Shown: in pieces, positions 8,156 to 16,468 of the stretch
Layout of the letters: each line of letters opens with the position of its first letter
How positions within the stretch are numbered: the stretch's first letter is position 1
Assembly (NCBI GenBank): GCA_937936645.1
Contig: CALHCQ010000009.1
Span: 1 to 39,299, forward strand
Length of the DNA: 39,299 nucleotides
Source: an uncultured Algibacter sp.
GTDB lineage: Bacteria > Bacteroidota > Bacteroidia > Flavobacteriales > Flavobacteriaceae
Direction of reading: 5' to 3'
Translations under genes and position numbers: made by a program
Notes under the pieces: generated by a model
Databases searched by the model: none
Told to the model about the DNA's origin: nothing
The model's input: only the letters and a program-made list of their open reading frames with translations

Positions 8156-9085
8156 ATGAGCGAATTAAGTGTTAATCATTTATTAGGAATAAAATATCTT
8201 AAAAAAGAAGATATTAAACTTATTTTTGAAACCGCCGACCACTTTAAAGAGGTAATAAACAGACCTATAAAAAAAGTGCCTTCGCTTAGAGACATTACCA
8301 TTGCAAACCTTTTTTTTGAAAACTCTACCAGAACTAAATTATCGTTCGAGTTGGCACAAAAAAGACTGTCGGCAGATGTTATTAATTTCTCATCGGCACA
8401 ATCGTCAGTAAAAAAAGGAGAAACACTTATAGATACCGTAAATAATATTTTATCTATGAAAGTCGATATGGTTGTTATGAGGCACCCTAATCCTGGCGCA
8501 GGTGTGTTTTTATCTAAACACGTAAATGCTAGAATTGTTAATGCAGGCGATGGGGCACACGAACACCCAACACAAGCATTACTAGACTCTTATTCCATTC
8601 GTGAAAAACATGGAGAAGTTAAAGGTAAAAAGGTCGTTATTGTAGGCGATATTTTACACAGTCGAGTAGCACTATCTAACATATTTGCATTACAATTACA
8701 AGGTGCAGAGGTTATGGTATGTGGTCCAAAAACGTTAATACCAAAATATATTAATAAATTAGGAGTTAAGGTAGAAACAAATTTACGTAAAGCCTTAAAT
8801 TGGTGTGATGTGGCCAATATGCTACGCGTACAAAACGAACGCATGGATATTAGTTATTTTCCATCTACACGAGAGTATACACAACAATTTGGAGTTACAA
8901 AAGACCTTTTAAATAGTCTAGATAAAAAAATAACCATTATGCACCCCGGACCCATAAACAGAGGGGTAGAAATAACAAGTGATGTTGCAGACTCAGACCA
9001 ATCTATTATTTTAGATCAAGTAGAAAATGGTGTGGCTGTAAGAATGGCTGTTATTTATTTATTAGCATCAAAAATTAAGCAATAA
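8156..9085 (+). CDS. pyrB: Aspartate carbamoyltransferase, catalytic chain
   Basis: 309 residues. The carbamoyl-phosphate loop FFENSTRTKLSFE holds S-T-R-T at 57-60, and SVKKGET (84-90) carries the Ser and Lys that correspond to S80 and K84 of the E. coli enzyme. RHPNPGAG, HPTQALLD and the late HPGPINRGVEI motif are all intact. It catalyses the first committed step of UMP synthesis, carbamoyl phosphate plus aspartate giving carbamoyl aspartate. No regulatory pyrI gene follows. The next gene starts 3 bases after the stop, so the two are probably co-transcribed. Confidence 0.97.
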   Translation: MSELSVNHLLGIKYLKKEDIKLIFETADHFKEVINRPIKKVPSLRDITIANLFFENSTRTKLSFELAQKRLSADVINFSSAQSSVKKGETLIDTVNNILSMKVDMVVMRHPNPGAGVFLSKHVNARIVNAGDGAHEHPTQALLDSYSIREKHGEVKGKKVVIVGDILHSRVALSNIFALQLQGAEVMVCGPKTLIPKYINKLGVKVETNLRKALNWCDVANMLRVQNERMDISYFPSTREYTQQFGVTKDLLNSLDKKITIMHPGPINRGVEITSDVADSDQSIILDQVENGVAVRMAVIYLLASKIKQ

Positions 9086-9088
9086 ATC

Positions 9089-9421
9089 ATGATTTTAAGT
9101 CAAAACGGAAATACCTCTATTATAACTCAAGAAAAAGCAACATTAATAGAGTTAGTAAAAAAAATACAAGTATTATATCCTAAGTTTAAAAACAACAATA
9201 TTGTTGTTAATTTAACCTCTTTAGGGGCGATACAGAAAGAAGAAGTTATAGAGTTTCTTCAGTTATCAAATAATCATAGACAAGCTAAACATTCCTTTGT
9301 TATTGTATCCAACAAAATTAATTTAGATACGTCTTTAGACGATTTAATTATAGTGCCCACCCTACAAGAGGCTTACGATATGATTGAAATGGAAGATATG
9401 GAACGCGATTTAGGATTATAA
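9089..9421 (+). CDS. Small STAS-like protein between pyrB and rnz
   Basis: 110 residues, no signal or membrane segment. The layout suggests an STAS (anti-sigma-antagonist-like) fold: beta strands at IVVNLTSLG and SFVIVSN, and a final IIVPTLQEAYDMIE that resembles the end of STAS domains. I do not see the phosphorylatable Ser of classical SpoIIAA. As I recall, relatives are sometimes labelled ribonuclease Z from their neighbour; the sequence has no metallo-beta-lactamase motif, so that name would be wrong. It starts 3 bases after pyrB, and its TAA overlaps the next ATG by one base (TAATG), which implies coupled translation. Function unknown. Confidence 0.65.
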   Translation: MILSQNGNTSIITQEKATLIELVKKIQVLYPKFKNNNIVVNLTSLGAIQKEEVIEFLQLSNNHRQAKHSFVIVSNKINLDTSLDDLIIVPTLQEAYDMIEMEDMERDLGL

Positions 9422-9891
9422 TGTCTACACACCATTTAGCGCAAGTTAACATTGCAAAATGTTTAGCACCTTTGCACCACGCTACCATGCAAGGTTTTAT
9501 TAATAGTGCAGACAAAATGAATGCGATTGCAGATGCTCAAGAAGGATTTATTTGGCGTCTAAAAGACGAAGACAAACACAGTGCTGTTACTGTTTTTAAA
9601 GATGAAACATTAATAGTAAACGTATCGGTTTGGACCCATATGGAGGCGCTTTTTAAGTATACATACCAAACAGAGCATTTGGAAATTTATAAAAGAAAAA
9701 ACGAGTGGTTTTCTAAAATAAAAATGACGCACATGGCTTTTTGGTATATACCAAAAGGGCAGTTGCCTACATTAAAAGAGGCCAAACAACGCTTAGACTA
9801 TAGGGACAAGCATGGCGATACACCTTATGCGTTTAGTTTTAAAAGTAAATTTACTTTAAAAGATGCTTTAAATTACGAATTAAAAATATAA
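9421..9891 (+). CDS. DUF3291 family protein
   Basis: 156 residues. It resembles the DUF3291 family: AQVNIAKCLAPLHHATMQGF at the start, then GFIWRLKDE, the VSVWTHMEALFKYTY segment, and an AFWYIPKGQLPTLKEAKQRL ending that mirrors the paired half-sites of dimeric alpha-beta barrel (ABM-like) proteins. Related small folds include monooxygenases, but no catalytic residue can be assigned. Its start overlaps the stop of the STAS-like gene and it ends 2 bases before rnz, so it belongs to the same operon. Function not known. Confidence 0.75.
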   Translation: MSTHHLAQVNIAKCLAPLHHATMQGFINSADKMNAIADAQEGFIWRLKDEDKHSAVTVFKDETLIVNVSVWTHMEALFKYTYQTEHLEIYKRKNEWFSKIKMTHMAFWYIPKGQLPTLKEAKQRLDYRDKHGDTPYAFSFKSKFTLKDALNYELKI

Positions 9892-9893
9892 AT

Positions 9894-10799
9894 ATGCGAT
9901 TATCTATTTTAGGCTGTTATAGTGCTACGCCACGTGCCATGACCAATACCACGGCTCAGGTTTTAGAAATTAATAACAATATGTTTTTAATAGATTGCGG
10001 CGAGGGTACACAAGTACATTTACGTAAGCATAAAATAAAATTTAACCGTATTAAACGTATTTTTATATCGCATTTGCACGGCGATCATTTTTTTGGTTTA
10101 GTAGGATTAATATCTACATTTAGACTATTAACACGAGAGGCAGATTTACATGTTTATGGCCCTAAAGGCATTAAAGAAATTGTAACCCTGCAAATGAAGT
10201 TGGCAGACTCTTGGACCAATTACAATCTTTATTTTCATGAGCTATCCTCAAAAGAATCCGAATTAATATTTGAAGACGATACCGTAGAGGTACACACCAT
10301 TCCTCTAAAACATCGGATATACACCAATGGCTATTTGTTTAAAGAAAAACCGCATGAGCGAAAAATAATAAGTCATGCAGCCGAAGAAGCTAATATAAAC
10401 GTAGCTTACTACCGTAAGTTAAAACAAGGTTTTGATGTAAAGAACGAAGATGGAGTTTTAATAGACCACACCTTGGTTACCACACCCGGAAAAAAACCAC
10501 AAAGTTATGCCTTTTGTAGCGATACGGTTTATAAAGAAGATATTATACCTATTATAAAAAATGTAGATGTTTTATATCACGAATCCACATTTTTAGACCA
10601 GCATGTGCATTTAACAGAGCGTACAAAGCATGCTACGGCCAAGCAAGCTGCAACAATTGCTAAAAAAGCCAATGCAGGTACTTTGCTTTTGGGGCATTAT
10701 TCTACAAGATATGGTAGTATAAAACCTTTTAAAGACGAGGCTAAACTTGTGTTCGATAATGTAGAGCTTTGTGAAGACGGTAAAACTTTTGATTTTTAA
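9894..10799 (+). CDS. rnz: Ribonuclease Z (tRNA 3' endonuclease)
   Basis: 301 residues, the short-form RNase Z length. The metallo-beta-lactamase signature SHLHGDH is at 59-65 (H60, H62, D64, H65). Further zinc ligands are expected at PLKHR (about 140), the FCSDT Asp and the late LLGHYSTRY His. The enzyme cuts the 3' trailer from tRNA precursors that lack an encoded CCA. The start is ATG at 9894, 2 bases after the DUF3291 stop. The final position in the pyrB operon suggests shared expression rather than a shared pathway. Confidence 0.95.
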   Translation: MRLSILGCYSATPRAMTNTTAQVLEINNNMFLIDCGEGTQVHLRKHKIKFNRIKRIFISHLHGDHFFGLVGLISTFRLLTREADLHVYGPKGIKEIVTLQMKLADSWTNYNLYFHELSSKESELIFEDDTVEVHTIPLKHRIYTNGYLFKEKPHERKIISHAAEEANINVAYYRKLKQGFDVKNEDGVLIDHTLVTTPGKKPQSYAFCSDTVYKEDIIPIIKNVDVLYHESTFLDQHVHLTERTKHATAKQAATIAKKANAGTLLLGHYSTRYGSIKPFKDEAKLVFDNVELCEDGKTFDF

Positions 10800-10860
10800 T
10801 TATTAAACAAAACATTAAGCCCAATAATACTATTTATTCTGTTATTTAAATATTTATGTT

Positions 10861-11508
10861 ATGGAGAAAGATTTAAGTGATTATAGAAAATCTTACGAAA
10901 AGTTTGAATTACTATTAAGCGATGTCCCATCGCATCCTATAGAATTATTTGAAAAATGGTTTGCAGAGGTTGATAAGCGTTATCCAGAAAATGAAAATAA
11001 TGCCATGAGCATATCTACAACAGGAAAAGATGGTTTCCCTAAAAGTAGAGTAGTCTTGTTAAAAAAGTTTAGCAAATCAGGTTTTATCTTTTTTACTAAT
11101 TATAAAAGTGAAAAAGGAGAAGCTATCGCCTTACAACCCAAAGTTTGCTTGTCTTTCTTTTGGCAAGGTGTGGAGCAACAGGTTATAATAAAAGGTGTCG
11201 CCGAAAAAATCTCGAAAGAAGAAAGTGACGCTTATTTTAAATCAAGACCAAGAGGGAGTCAATTAGGTGCTTGGGCATCGCAGCAAAGTACTGTTGTACC
11301 TTCTAGAGATTTTCTAGAAAAGACCTTAAACGATTTAGAAAAACATCACGAAAGTAAAAACATAGAACGCCCAGATTTTTGGGGTGGCTACATTATAAAA
11401 CCCCAACAAATAGAGTTTTGGCAAGGGCGCCCTAATAGACTTCACGATCGTGTAAAATATACTTTAGGTGCTAATAATGTTTGGTCTGTAGACAGGTTAT
11501 CACCATAA
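10861..11508 (+). CDS. pdxH: Pyridoxamine/pyridoxine 5'-phosphate oxidase
   Basis: 215 residues, near E. coli PdxH (218). The FMN-binding split-barrel motifs SRVVLLKK, FFTNYKSEKG and the substrate-binding SRPRGSQLGAWASQQS are present, as is the family signature FWQGRPNRLHDR close to the C-terminus. The enzyme oxidises PNP or PMP to pyridoxal phosphate in the last step of the vitamin B6 route and in salvage. The 61-base gap after rnz leaves room for a promoter, but no good box was seen. Confidence 0.97.
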   Translation: MEKDLSDYRKSYEKFELLLSDVPSHPIELFEKWFAEVDKRYPENENNAMSISTTGKDGFPKSRVVLLKKFSKSGFIFFTNYKSEKGEAIALQPKVCLSFFWQGVEQQVIIKGVAEKISKEESDAYFKSRPRGSQLGAWASQQSTVVPSRDFLEKTLNDLEKHHESKNIERPDFWGGYIIKPQQIEFWQGRPNRLHDRVKYTLGANNVWSVDRLSP

Positions 11509-11527
11509 TTAAAATAAAGCTTTTAAA

Positions 11528-12013
11528 ATGAAAAAGTTAATTCTTGTTAGGCATGCCAAGTCTTCGTGGAAATTTAATGTTATAGATCACGAAAGACCTT
11601 TAACCGATCGTGGTGTAAATGATAGTAAGTTAATAGCAATAGCATTAAAAAGAAGCCAAATAACACCTAATTTGGTTTTGGTTAGCGACGCAACAAGAAC
11701 AAAGCAAACAGCAGCGCTTGTTTTAAGTTCTTTAAATATAAATCAAGATCATATTGTTTTTAATCATGATTTATACGATTTCGAAGGGCAACTTTTAACT
11801 AAGGTTATTAAACAATGCGATTCTAAAATAAACACGCTTATGGTGTTTTGTCATAACCATGCATTAACCCATTTTGTTAACACGTATGGTAGTTTAAAAA
11901 TAGACCATGTTCCAACTTGTGGTGTTGTTACCATAAATTTTAATATAGAGCGTTGGAGCGATATAAACATAGGTCATACCCAATCGACACTCTTTCCTAG
12001 AGATTTAAAATAG
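11528..12013 (+). CDS. sixA: SixA-like histidine phosphatase
   Basis: 161 residues, the size of SixA. The phosphohistidine-forming motif LVRHAKSSW carries R8 and H9, and the second catalytic His lies in MVFCHNHALT. SDATRTKQTA supplies the additional Arg of the branch. In E. coli SixA removes phosphate from HPr-like histidines; the flavobacterial target is not known. It starts 20 bases after pdxH and precedes ppk1 by 145 bases. The symbol is a family-level assignment. Confidence 0.82.
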   Translation: MKKLILVRHAKSSWKFNVIDHERPLTDRGVNDSKLIAIALKRSQITPNLVLVSDATRTKQTAALVLSSLNINQDHIVFNHDLYDFEGQLLTKVIKQCDSKINTLMVFCHNHALTHFVNTYGSLKIDHVPTCGVVTINFNIERWSDINIGHTQSTLFPRDLK

Positions 12014-12128
12014 AAATAAATCACTTTTTTAAGCATTAATTTTTTAGTAAAAAACGAAGCGCTAATTAATATCTGTACACACTTTAAAAATACCATTTCT
12101 TAGATTTAATTTTCAACATAAAATAGAA

Positions 12129-12136
12129 TATATTTG
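12129..12136 (+). promoter_or_regulatory. Probable -7 box of ppk1
   Basis: TATATTTG matches TA-nn-TTTG exactly and lies 23 bases before the ppk1 ATG, suggesting ppk1-ppx are started independently of sixA. Confidence 0.55.
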
Positions 12137-12158
12137 TTTTGATAAATTAACGGGTAGA

Positions 12159-14222
12159 ATGATAAAAGTAGAAGATTTTAATAAGGAATACATAAACAGA
12201 GAAATTAGTTGGTTGCAATTTAACGGTAGGGTGCTACAGGAAGCATCAGATATAAATGTACCTTTAATAGAGCGTTTAAGGTTTCTTGGTATATTTTCTA
12301 ACAACCTAGACGAATTCTTTAAAGTACGTTACGCTACAGTAAAGCGTATAGTAGATGCTGGTAAAGGAGGTAAAAATGAGTTAGGTGGTATAAAAGCAAA
12401 AGAGCTTCTAGAAATTATTACAGAAATTGTTATAGAGCAACAAAGCGAAAGTTTAAGTATACTTAATAACATAAAAGACAAACTAGAAGACGAAAATATA
12501 TTTGTGATAGATGAAACACAAATAGACCATACGTTACATCATTACATAAAAGATTACTTTATAAAAACGGTAAGTCCGGCACTGGTAACAATTATTTTAA
12601 GTGACATGGTAGTCTTACCTAATTTAAAAGACAGTGGTGCTTATTTGGCGGTTAGAATGCAAATGCGAGATGCTAGTAAGCAATTTGCTTTAATAGAAAT
12701 ACCTAAAGATATTAATCGTTTTGTAGAATTGCCAAAGCAAGGTGATAAGAACTTTATTATCATGATAGATGATCTTATTAGGTATTGTTTAAGTGATATT
12801 TTTAATATTTTCGATTACGAAAGTATTACAGCGCATATGATAAAAATTACACGCGATGGTGAACTTGATTTTGAAAGTGATTTAAGTAAAAGTTTTATAG
12901 ATAAAATATCCGATAGTGTAAAACACCGTCAACTAGGCGATCCAGTACGTTTTGTATACGACAAAACCATAGCCAATGATACATTAGAGTATTTAATGTC
13001 TAAAATGGGCATAGACGAAACCGATAGTATTATACCCGGTGGGCGTTACCACAATAGGCGCGATTATATGGGGTTTCCTAGTTTAGGAAGACAAGATTTA
13101 ATGTACTCTAAAATGGAAGCCTTACCTATAAAAGCGTTAAGTTTAGAAAGTAGTATCATACAGGCTATTGCTAAAAAAGACCATTTGTTGTACGCACCAT
13201 ATCATACGTTTTCTTACGTAGTAAAGTTTTTACGAGAAGCAGCGCTAGACCCTAAAGTAAAAACCATAAAAATTACAATTTATCGTTTAGCACAAATATC
13301 GCATATAGCTAGTGCCTTAATTAATGCGGCAATAAACGGTAAAACCGTAACGGTTTCTATAGAGCTTCGTGCAAGATTTGATGAGCAAGCTAATATAGAT
13401 TATGCACATCAAATGGAAAAAGAAGGTGTAAATCTTATTTTTGGTGTTCAAGGCTTAAAAGTACACAGTAAAATGTGTGTTATAGAGCGCGAAGAAGGGA
13501 AAAAATTGCGTAGGTATGGCTTTATTAGTACAGGTAATTTTAACGAGTCTACAGCTAAAATTTATACGGATTACACACTTTTTACTGCCGATCAAAAAAT
13601 TCTAAAAGACGTCAATAAAATTTTTAACTTTTTTCATACCAATTACAAAATATACACATACAAGCACTTAATTACATCACCACATTACACACAAAGTTCT
13701 GTTTTTAAATTAATAGACAAGGAAATAGATAAAGTTAAAGCGGGACAAGTTGGCTTTATTAGGCTAAAAATGAATAGTATTTCTAGCTATAAAATGATAG
13801 ATAAACTTTACGAAGCAAGTAACGCAGGTGTAAAAATACAAATGATTGTAAGAGGGATATGTTGCTTAATACCTGGCGTTAAAAATATGAGCGAAAATAT
13901 AGAAGTAATAAGTGTTATAGATAAATTTTTAGAGCACTCTAGACTTTATATTTTTGGGGTAGATGATGATGTGAAGCTTTACATATCGTCTGCAGATTGG
14001 ATGACAAGAAATATAGATAATAGGGTAGAGGTAAGTTGCCCTATATATGATAACGATATTAAGCAAGAAATACTAGATACCTTTAATATATGTTGGAGCG
14101 ATAACGTAAAGGCTAGGTTATTAAACACGCTAACAGAAAACGAATACAGGCAAAATAACAACGCAAAGGTAAGATCGCAAACAGCCATTTACGATTATTA
14201 TTTAAACAAGAACACGAACTAA
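12159..14222 (+). CDS. ppk1: Polyphosphate kinase 1
   Basis: 687 residues, matching E. coli Ppk (688). The N-terminal helical domain begins YINREISWLQFNGRVLQEA. The two catalytic histidines are H436 (GLKVHSKM) and H593 (FLEHSRLYIFG), one residue off E. coli H435 and H592. SIELRARFDEQANI is the conserved phospholipase-D-like active-site strand. The enzyme reversibly polymerises ATP gamma-phosphate into polyphosphate at the membrane face. The stop codon at 14220-14222 is followed after one base by the ppx ATG, so synthesis and degradation enzymes are translated from one message. Confidence 0.98.
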   Translation: MIKVEDFNKEYINREISWLQFNGRVLQEASDINVPLIERLRFLGIFSNNLDEFFKVRYATVKRIVDAGKGGKNELGGIKAKELLEIITEIVIEQQSESLSILNNIKDKLEDENIFVIDETQIDHTLHHYIKDYFIKTVSPALVTIILSDMVVLPNLKDSGAYLAVRMQMRDASKQFALIEIPKDINRFVELPKQGDKNFIIMIDDLIRYCLSDIFNIFDYESITAHMIKITRDGELDFESDLSKSFIDKISDSVKHRQLGDPVRFVYDKTIANDTLEYLMSKMGIDETDSIIPGGRYHNRRDYMGFPSLGRQDLMYSKMEALPIKALSLESSIIQAIAKKDHLLYAPYHTFSYVVKFLREAALDPKVKTIKITIYRLAQISHIASALINAAINGKTVTVSIELRARFDEQANIDYAHQMEKEGVNLIFGVQGLKVHSKMCVIEREEGKKLRRYGFISTGNFNESTAKIYTDYTLFTADQKILKDVNKIFNFFHTNYKIYTYKHLITSPHYTQSSVFKLIDKEIDKVKAGQVGFIRLKMNSISSYKMIDKLYEASNAGVKIQMIVRGICCLIPGVKNMSENIEVISVIDKFLEHSRLYIFGVDDDVKLYISSADWMTRNIDNRVEVSCPIYDNDIKQEILDTFNICWSDNVKARLLNTLTENEYRQNNNAKVRSQTAIYDYYLNKNTN

Positions 14223-14223
14223 T

Positions 14224-15129
14224 ATGCTTTCAATAAAAAAATATGCAGCTATAGATATAGGGTCAAATGCCGTACGCTTACTTATATGTAATATTATAGA
14301 AGAAGAAGGCAAGCCTGTTCAATTTAAAAAAAACTCACTCGTGCGCGTACCTATACGCTTGGGTGCCGATGTGTTTTTAAAAAATGAAATATCTAAAGCT
14401 AATAGCGACAGGATTGTAGACACTATGCGGGCTTTTAATTTACTTATGAAATCTCATAACGTTGTTAAGTACAAAGCTTGTGCTACATCTGCAATGCGAG
14501 AATCTAGCAATGGAAAAGAAGTTGTAGCTCGTGTTTTAAAAGAGTCTGATGTTAAAATAGATATTATAGATGGCGAGGTTGAAGCTGCTATAATAGCAGC
14601 CACCGATTTAAATAAATTTATAGACCCTAATAAAACATACTTGTATGTAGATGTGGGAGGGGGGAGTACCGAATTTACGGTAATAAATCAAGGTAAACAA
14701 GTTGCCTCTAAATCGTTTAAAATAGGAACTGTAAGGTTGCTAAACGATGTTGTTAAAAATGCATCTTGGGTAGATTTAGAAAAGTGGATTGAAGCAAACA
14801 CATCTCAATACGAGAAAATTAGTGTTTTAGGTTCTGGTGGTAACATTAATAAAATATTTAAATTGTCGGGTAAATCTTTTGGTAAGCCGCTTACCTTTTT
14901 TTACTTAACATCGTATTATAATATGTTGCAAACGTATACTTATGAAGAGCGTATAACAGTTTTAAATTTAAATGAAGATAGAGCCGATGTTATTATACCT
15001 GCCATGCGAATTTATTTATCTGCCATGAAATGGAGTCGTTCTAAACACATATATGTACCTAAAATAGGACTAGCCGATGGTATAATAAAGAGTATATTTT
15101 ACGACACTGTAACTAGTAATATGCAGTAA
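14224..15129 (+). CDS. ppx: Exopolyphosphatase / Ppx-GppA family phosphatase
   Basis: 301 residues, the short two-domain Ppx/GppA form lacking the C-terminal HD region of E. coli Ppx (513). The ASKHA phosphate-binding motif AIDIGSNAVRLLI is near the N-terminus, and VDVGGGSTEFTVI forms the second loop. VLGSGGNINKIFKL is a further family motif. It would release phosphate from polyphosphate or hydrolyse pppGpp; sequence alone does not separate the two, and the link to ppk1 favours polyphosphate. It lies one base after the ppk1 stop. Confidence 0.88.
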   Translation: MLSIKKYAAIDIGSNAVRLLICNIIEEEGKPVQFKKNSLVRVPIRLGADVFLKNEISKANSDRIVDTMRAFNLLMKSHNVVKYKACATSAMRESSNGKEVVARVLKESDVKIDIIDGEVEAAIIAATDLNKFIDPNKTYLYVDVGGGSTEFTVINQGKQVASKSFKIGTVRLLNDVVKNASWVDLEKWIEANTSQYEKISVLGSGGNINKIFKLSGKSFGKPLTFFYLTSYYNMLQTYTYEERITVLNLNEDRADVIIPAMRIYLSAMKWSRSKHIYVPKIGLADGIIKSIFYDTVTSNMQ

Positions 15130-15152
15130 TTTTTTTACATTTATTAATTTAA

Positions 15153-15183
15153 TTGCTGTTTATATATATATAATTTATATTTG
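15153..15183 (+). promoter_or_regulatory. Promoter of the outer-membrane barrel gene
   Basis: TTG at 15153-15155, a 20-base spacer and TATATTTG at 15176-15183 match both parts of the Bacteroidota primary promoter. The 5' untranslated region would be about 75 bases. Confidence 0.6.
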
Positions 15184-15262
15184 TAATATAAAATATAAGT
15201 TATACTTATGTTTATTTAAGACTAAAAAATAAAAAACAAACTTTAATTAAAATATTAATTTC

Positions 15263-15811
15263 ATGAAAAAAACAATTATTTTATTAGCAATCTTTATGGT
15301 ATCGTTTTGTTCGTACTCTCAAGATTCTTATGGTATTAGAACAGGTATAAATATTAGTAATTTAGATTTTGAACCAGCAACAACGGCATTTAATAATGGA
15401 CATAGAAATGGTATGTTTTTTGGAGGTTTTGTAAACTGGAAATTCACACAAAAATTATCTTTGTTAACAGAGATTCAATATTCTGCAGCCGGTGGGAAAG
15501 ATAGGGAGTTAAGAATCAATTATTTACAATTGCCTGTTTTATTGCGTTTAGAATTAGTAAGAAACTTAACATTAGGTGTAGGGCCAATGGTTAGTTTAAG
15601 AACAAGATCTTTTCAAGATTCATTTAGAAATACTTTTGAAAATGTTACTGCCTCTGGTGTAGCTGGATTAGAGTACATGATAACTAGAAAAATATTTGTA
15701 GACGCTAGATTTCATTACGGTTTAACCAACGTTATAGAAGGTGATTTGTCTGAAGAATTTGGAGAAGCTAAAAACACAACAATTCAATTTGGTGTTGGTA
15801 TAAAAATATAA
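15263..15811 (+). CDS. Small outer-membrane beta-barrel protein
   Basis: 182 residues with a clear signal peptide (MKKTIILLAIFMVSFCSYSQ). The mature part alternates short hydrophobic strands with polar turns: YGIRTGINISN, NGMFFGGFVNWKF, LSLLTEIQYS, NYLQLPVLLRLEL, LTLGVGPMVSLR, and a final IQFGVGIKI that suits insertion by the BAM complex. This fits the porin-like outer-membrane beta-barrel (OMP_b-brl_2) group common in Bacteroidota, with about eight strands. Substrate or partner is unknown. It has its own promoter and a strong terminator, so it is a single-gene unit. Confidence 0.85.
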   Translation: MKKTIILLAIFMVSFCSYSQDSYGIRTGINISNLDFEPATTAFNNGHRNGMFFGGFVNWKFTQKLSLLTEIQYSAAGGKDRELRINYLQLPVLLRLELVRNLTLGVGPMVSLRTRSFQDSFRNTFENVTASGVAGLEYMITRKIFVDARFHYGLTNVIEGDLSEEFGEAKNTTIQFGVGIKI

Positions 15812-15830
15812 ATACTTCATAACCATAAAA

Positions 15831-15866
15831 AAGCTCAATTATAATATTATAATTGAGCTTTTTTTA
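15831..15866. terminator. Fully palindromic bidirectional terminator
   Basis: The 30 bases at 15831-15860 are a perfect palindrome (AAGCTCAATTATAAT and its complement) without a separate loop. A run of A before it and of T after it allow termination on both strands. The barrel gene and miaE converge on it. Confidence 0.9.
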
Positions 15867-15867
15867 T

Positions 15868-16449
15868 TTAACCATGTATGGTTTCTGTTTTACTTAGGTT
15901 TTTCATTATTTCTGCTTCAAAGTCTAATAGTTTTTGCCATTTGGTATCTACTTCTTTTTTATCTCCATATTTTCTTGCAAACCCTAAAAACATGGTGTAG
16001 TGATTGGCTTCGCTTACCATAAGTTTTCTGTAAAATTCTGCGAGTTCCTTATCTTTTAACGCCTCAGATAAAAGTCTAAAACGTTCACAACTTCTAGCTT
16101 CTATTAAGGCAGCATACAGTAAACGATGTACAAGTTGATCTGTTCTACTACCGCCCTTAGGAAAAAATTTAATGAGTTGTAATACATAATCATCTTTACG
16201 GTCACGACCCAAGGTCCAGCCATGTTCTAATATTTTATCGTGAACCATTTTAAAATGACTTATCTCCTCTTTAACTAAAGCAGTCATTTCTTGAACGAGT
16301 TCAGAATATTCTGGAAAACTCACAATTAAAGATATGGCAGTACTTGTTGCTTTTTGTTCGCAAAAAGCATGATCTGTTAAGATATCTTTTATATTTTTTT
16401 CAACAATGTTTACCCATCTTGGGTCTGTTGGTAATTTTAGTCCTAGCAT
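15868..16449 (-). CDS. miaE: tRNA-(ms2io6A37) hydroxylase
   Basis: 193 residues. A ferritin-like four-helix di-iron protein: LVKEEISHFKMVHDKILEHGW supplies one E-x-x-H pair, EARSCERFRLLSEAL the next Glu, and SEANHYTMFLGFA the second E-x-x-H. LGLKLPTDPRWVNIVEKN is the typical start of the family. The enzyme hydroxylates the isopentenyl group of ms2i6A at tRNA position 37. It begins 19 bases after the dnaX stop on the same strand, so it is probably the second gene of a dnaX operon. Confidence 0.95.
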   Translation of the reverse strand: MLGLKLPTDPRWVNIVEKNIKDILTDHAFCEQKATSTAISLIVSFPEYSELVQEMTALVKEEISHFKMVHDKILEHGWTLGRDRKDDYVLQLIKFFPKGGSRTDQLVHRLLYAALIEARSCERFRLLSEALKDKELAEFYRKLMVSEANHYTMFLGFARKYGDKKEVDTKWQKLLDFEAEIMKNLSKTETIHG

Positions 16450-16468
16450 GGTTAATTATTGGTTTTGG

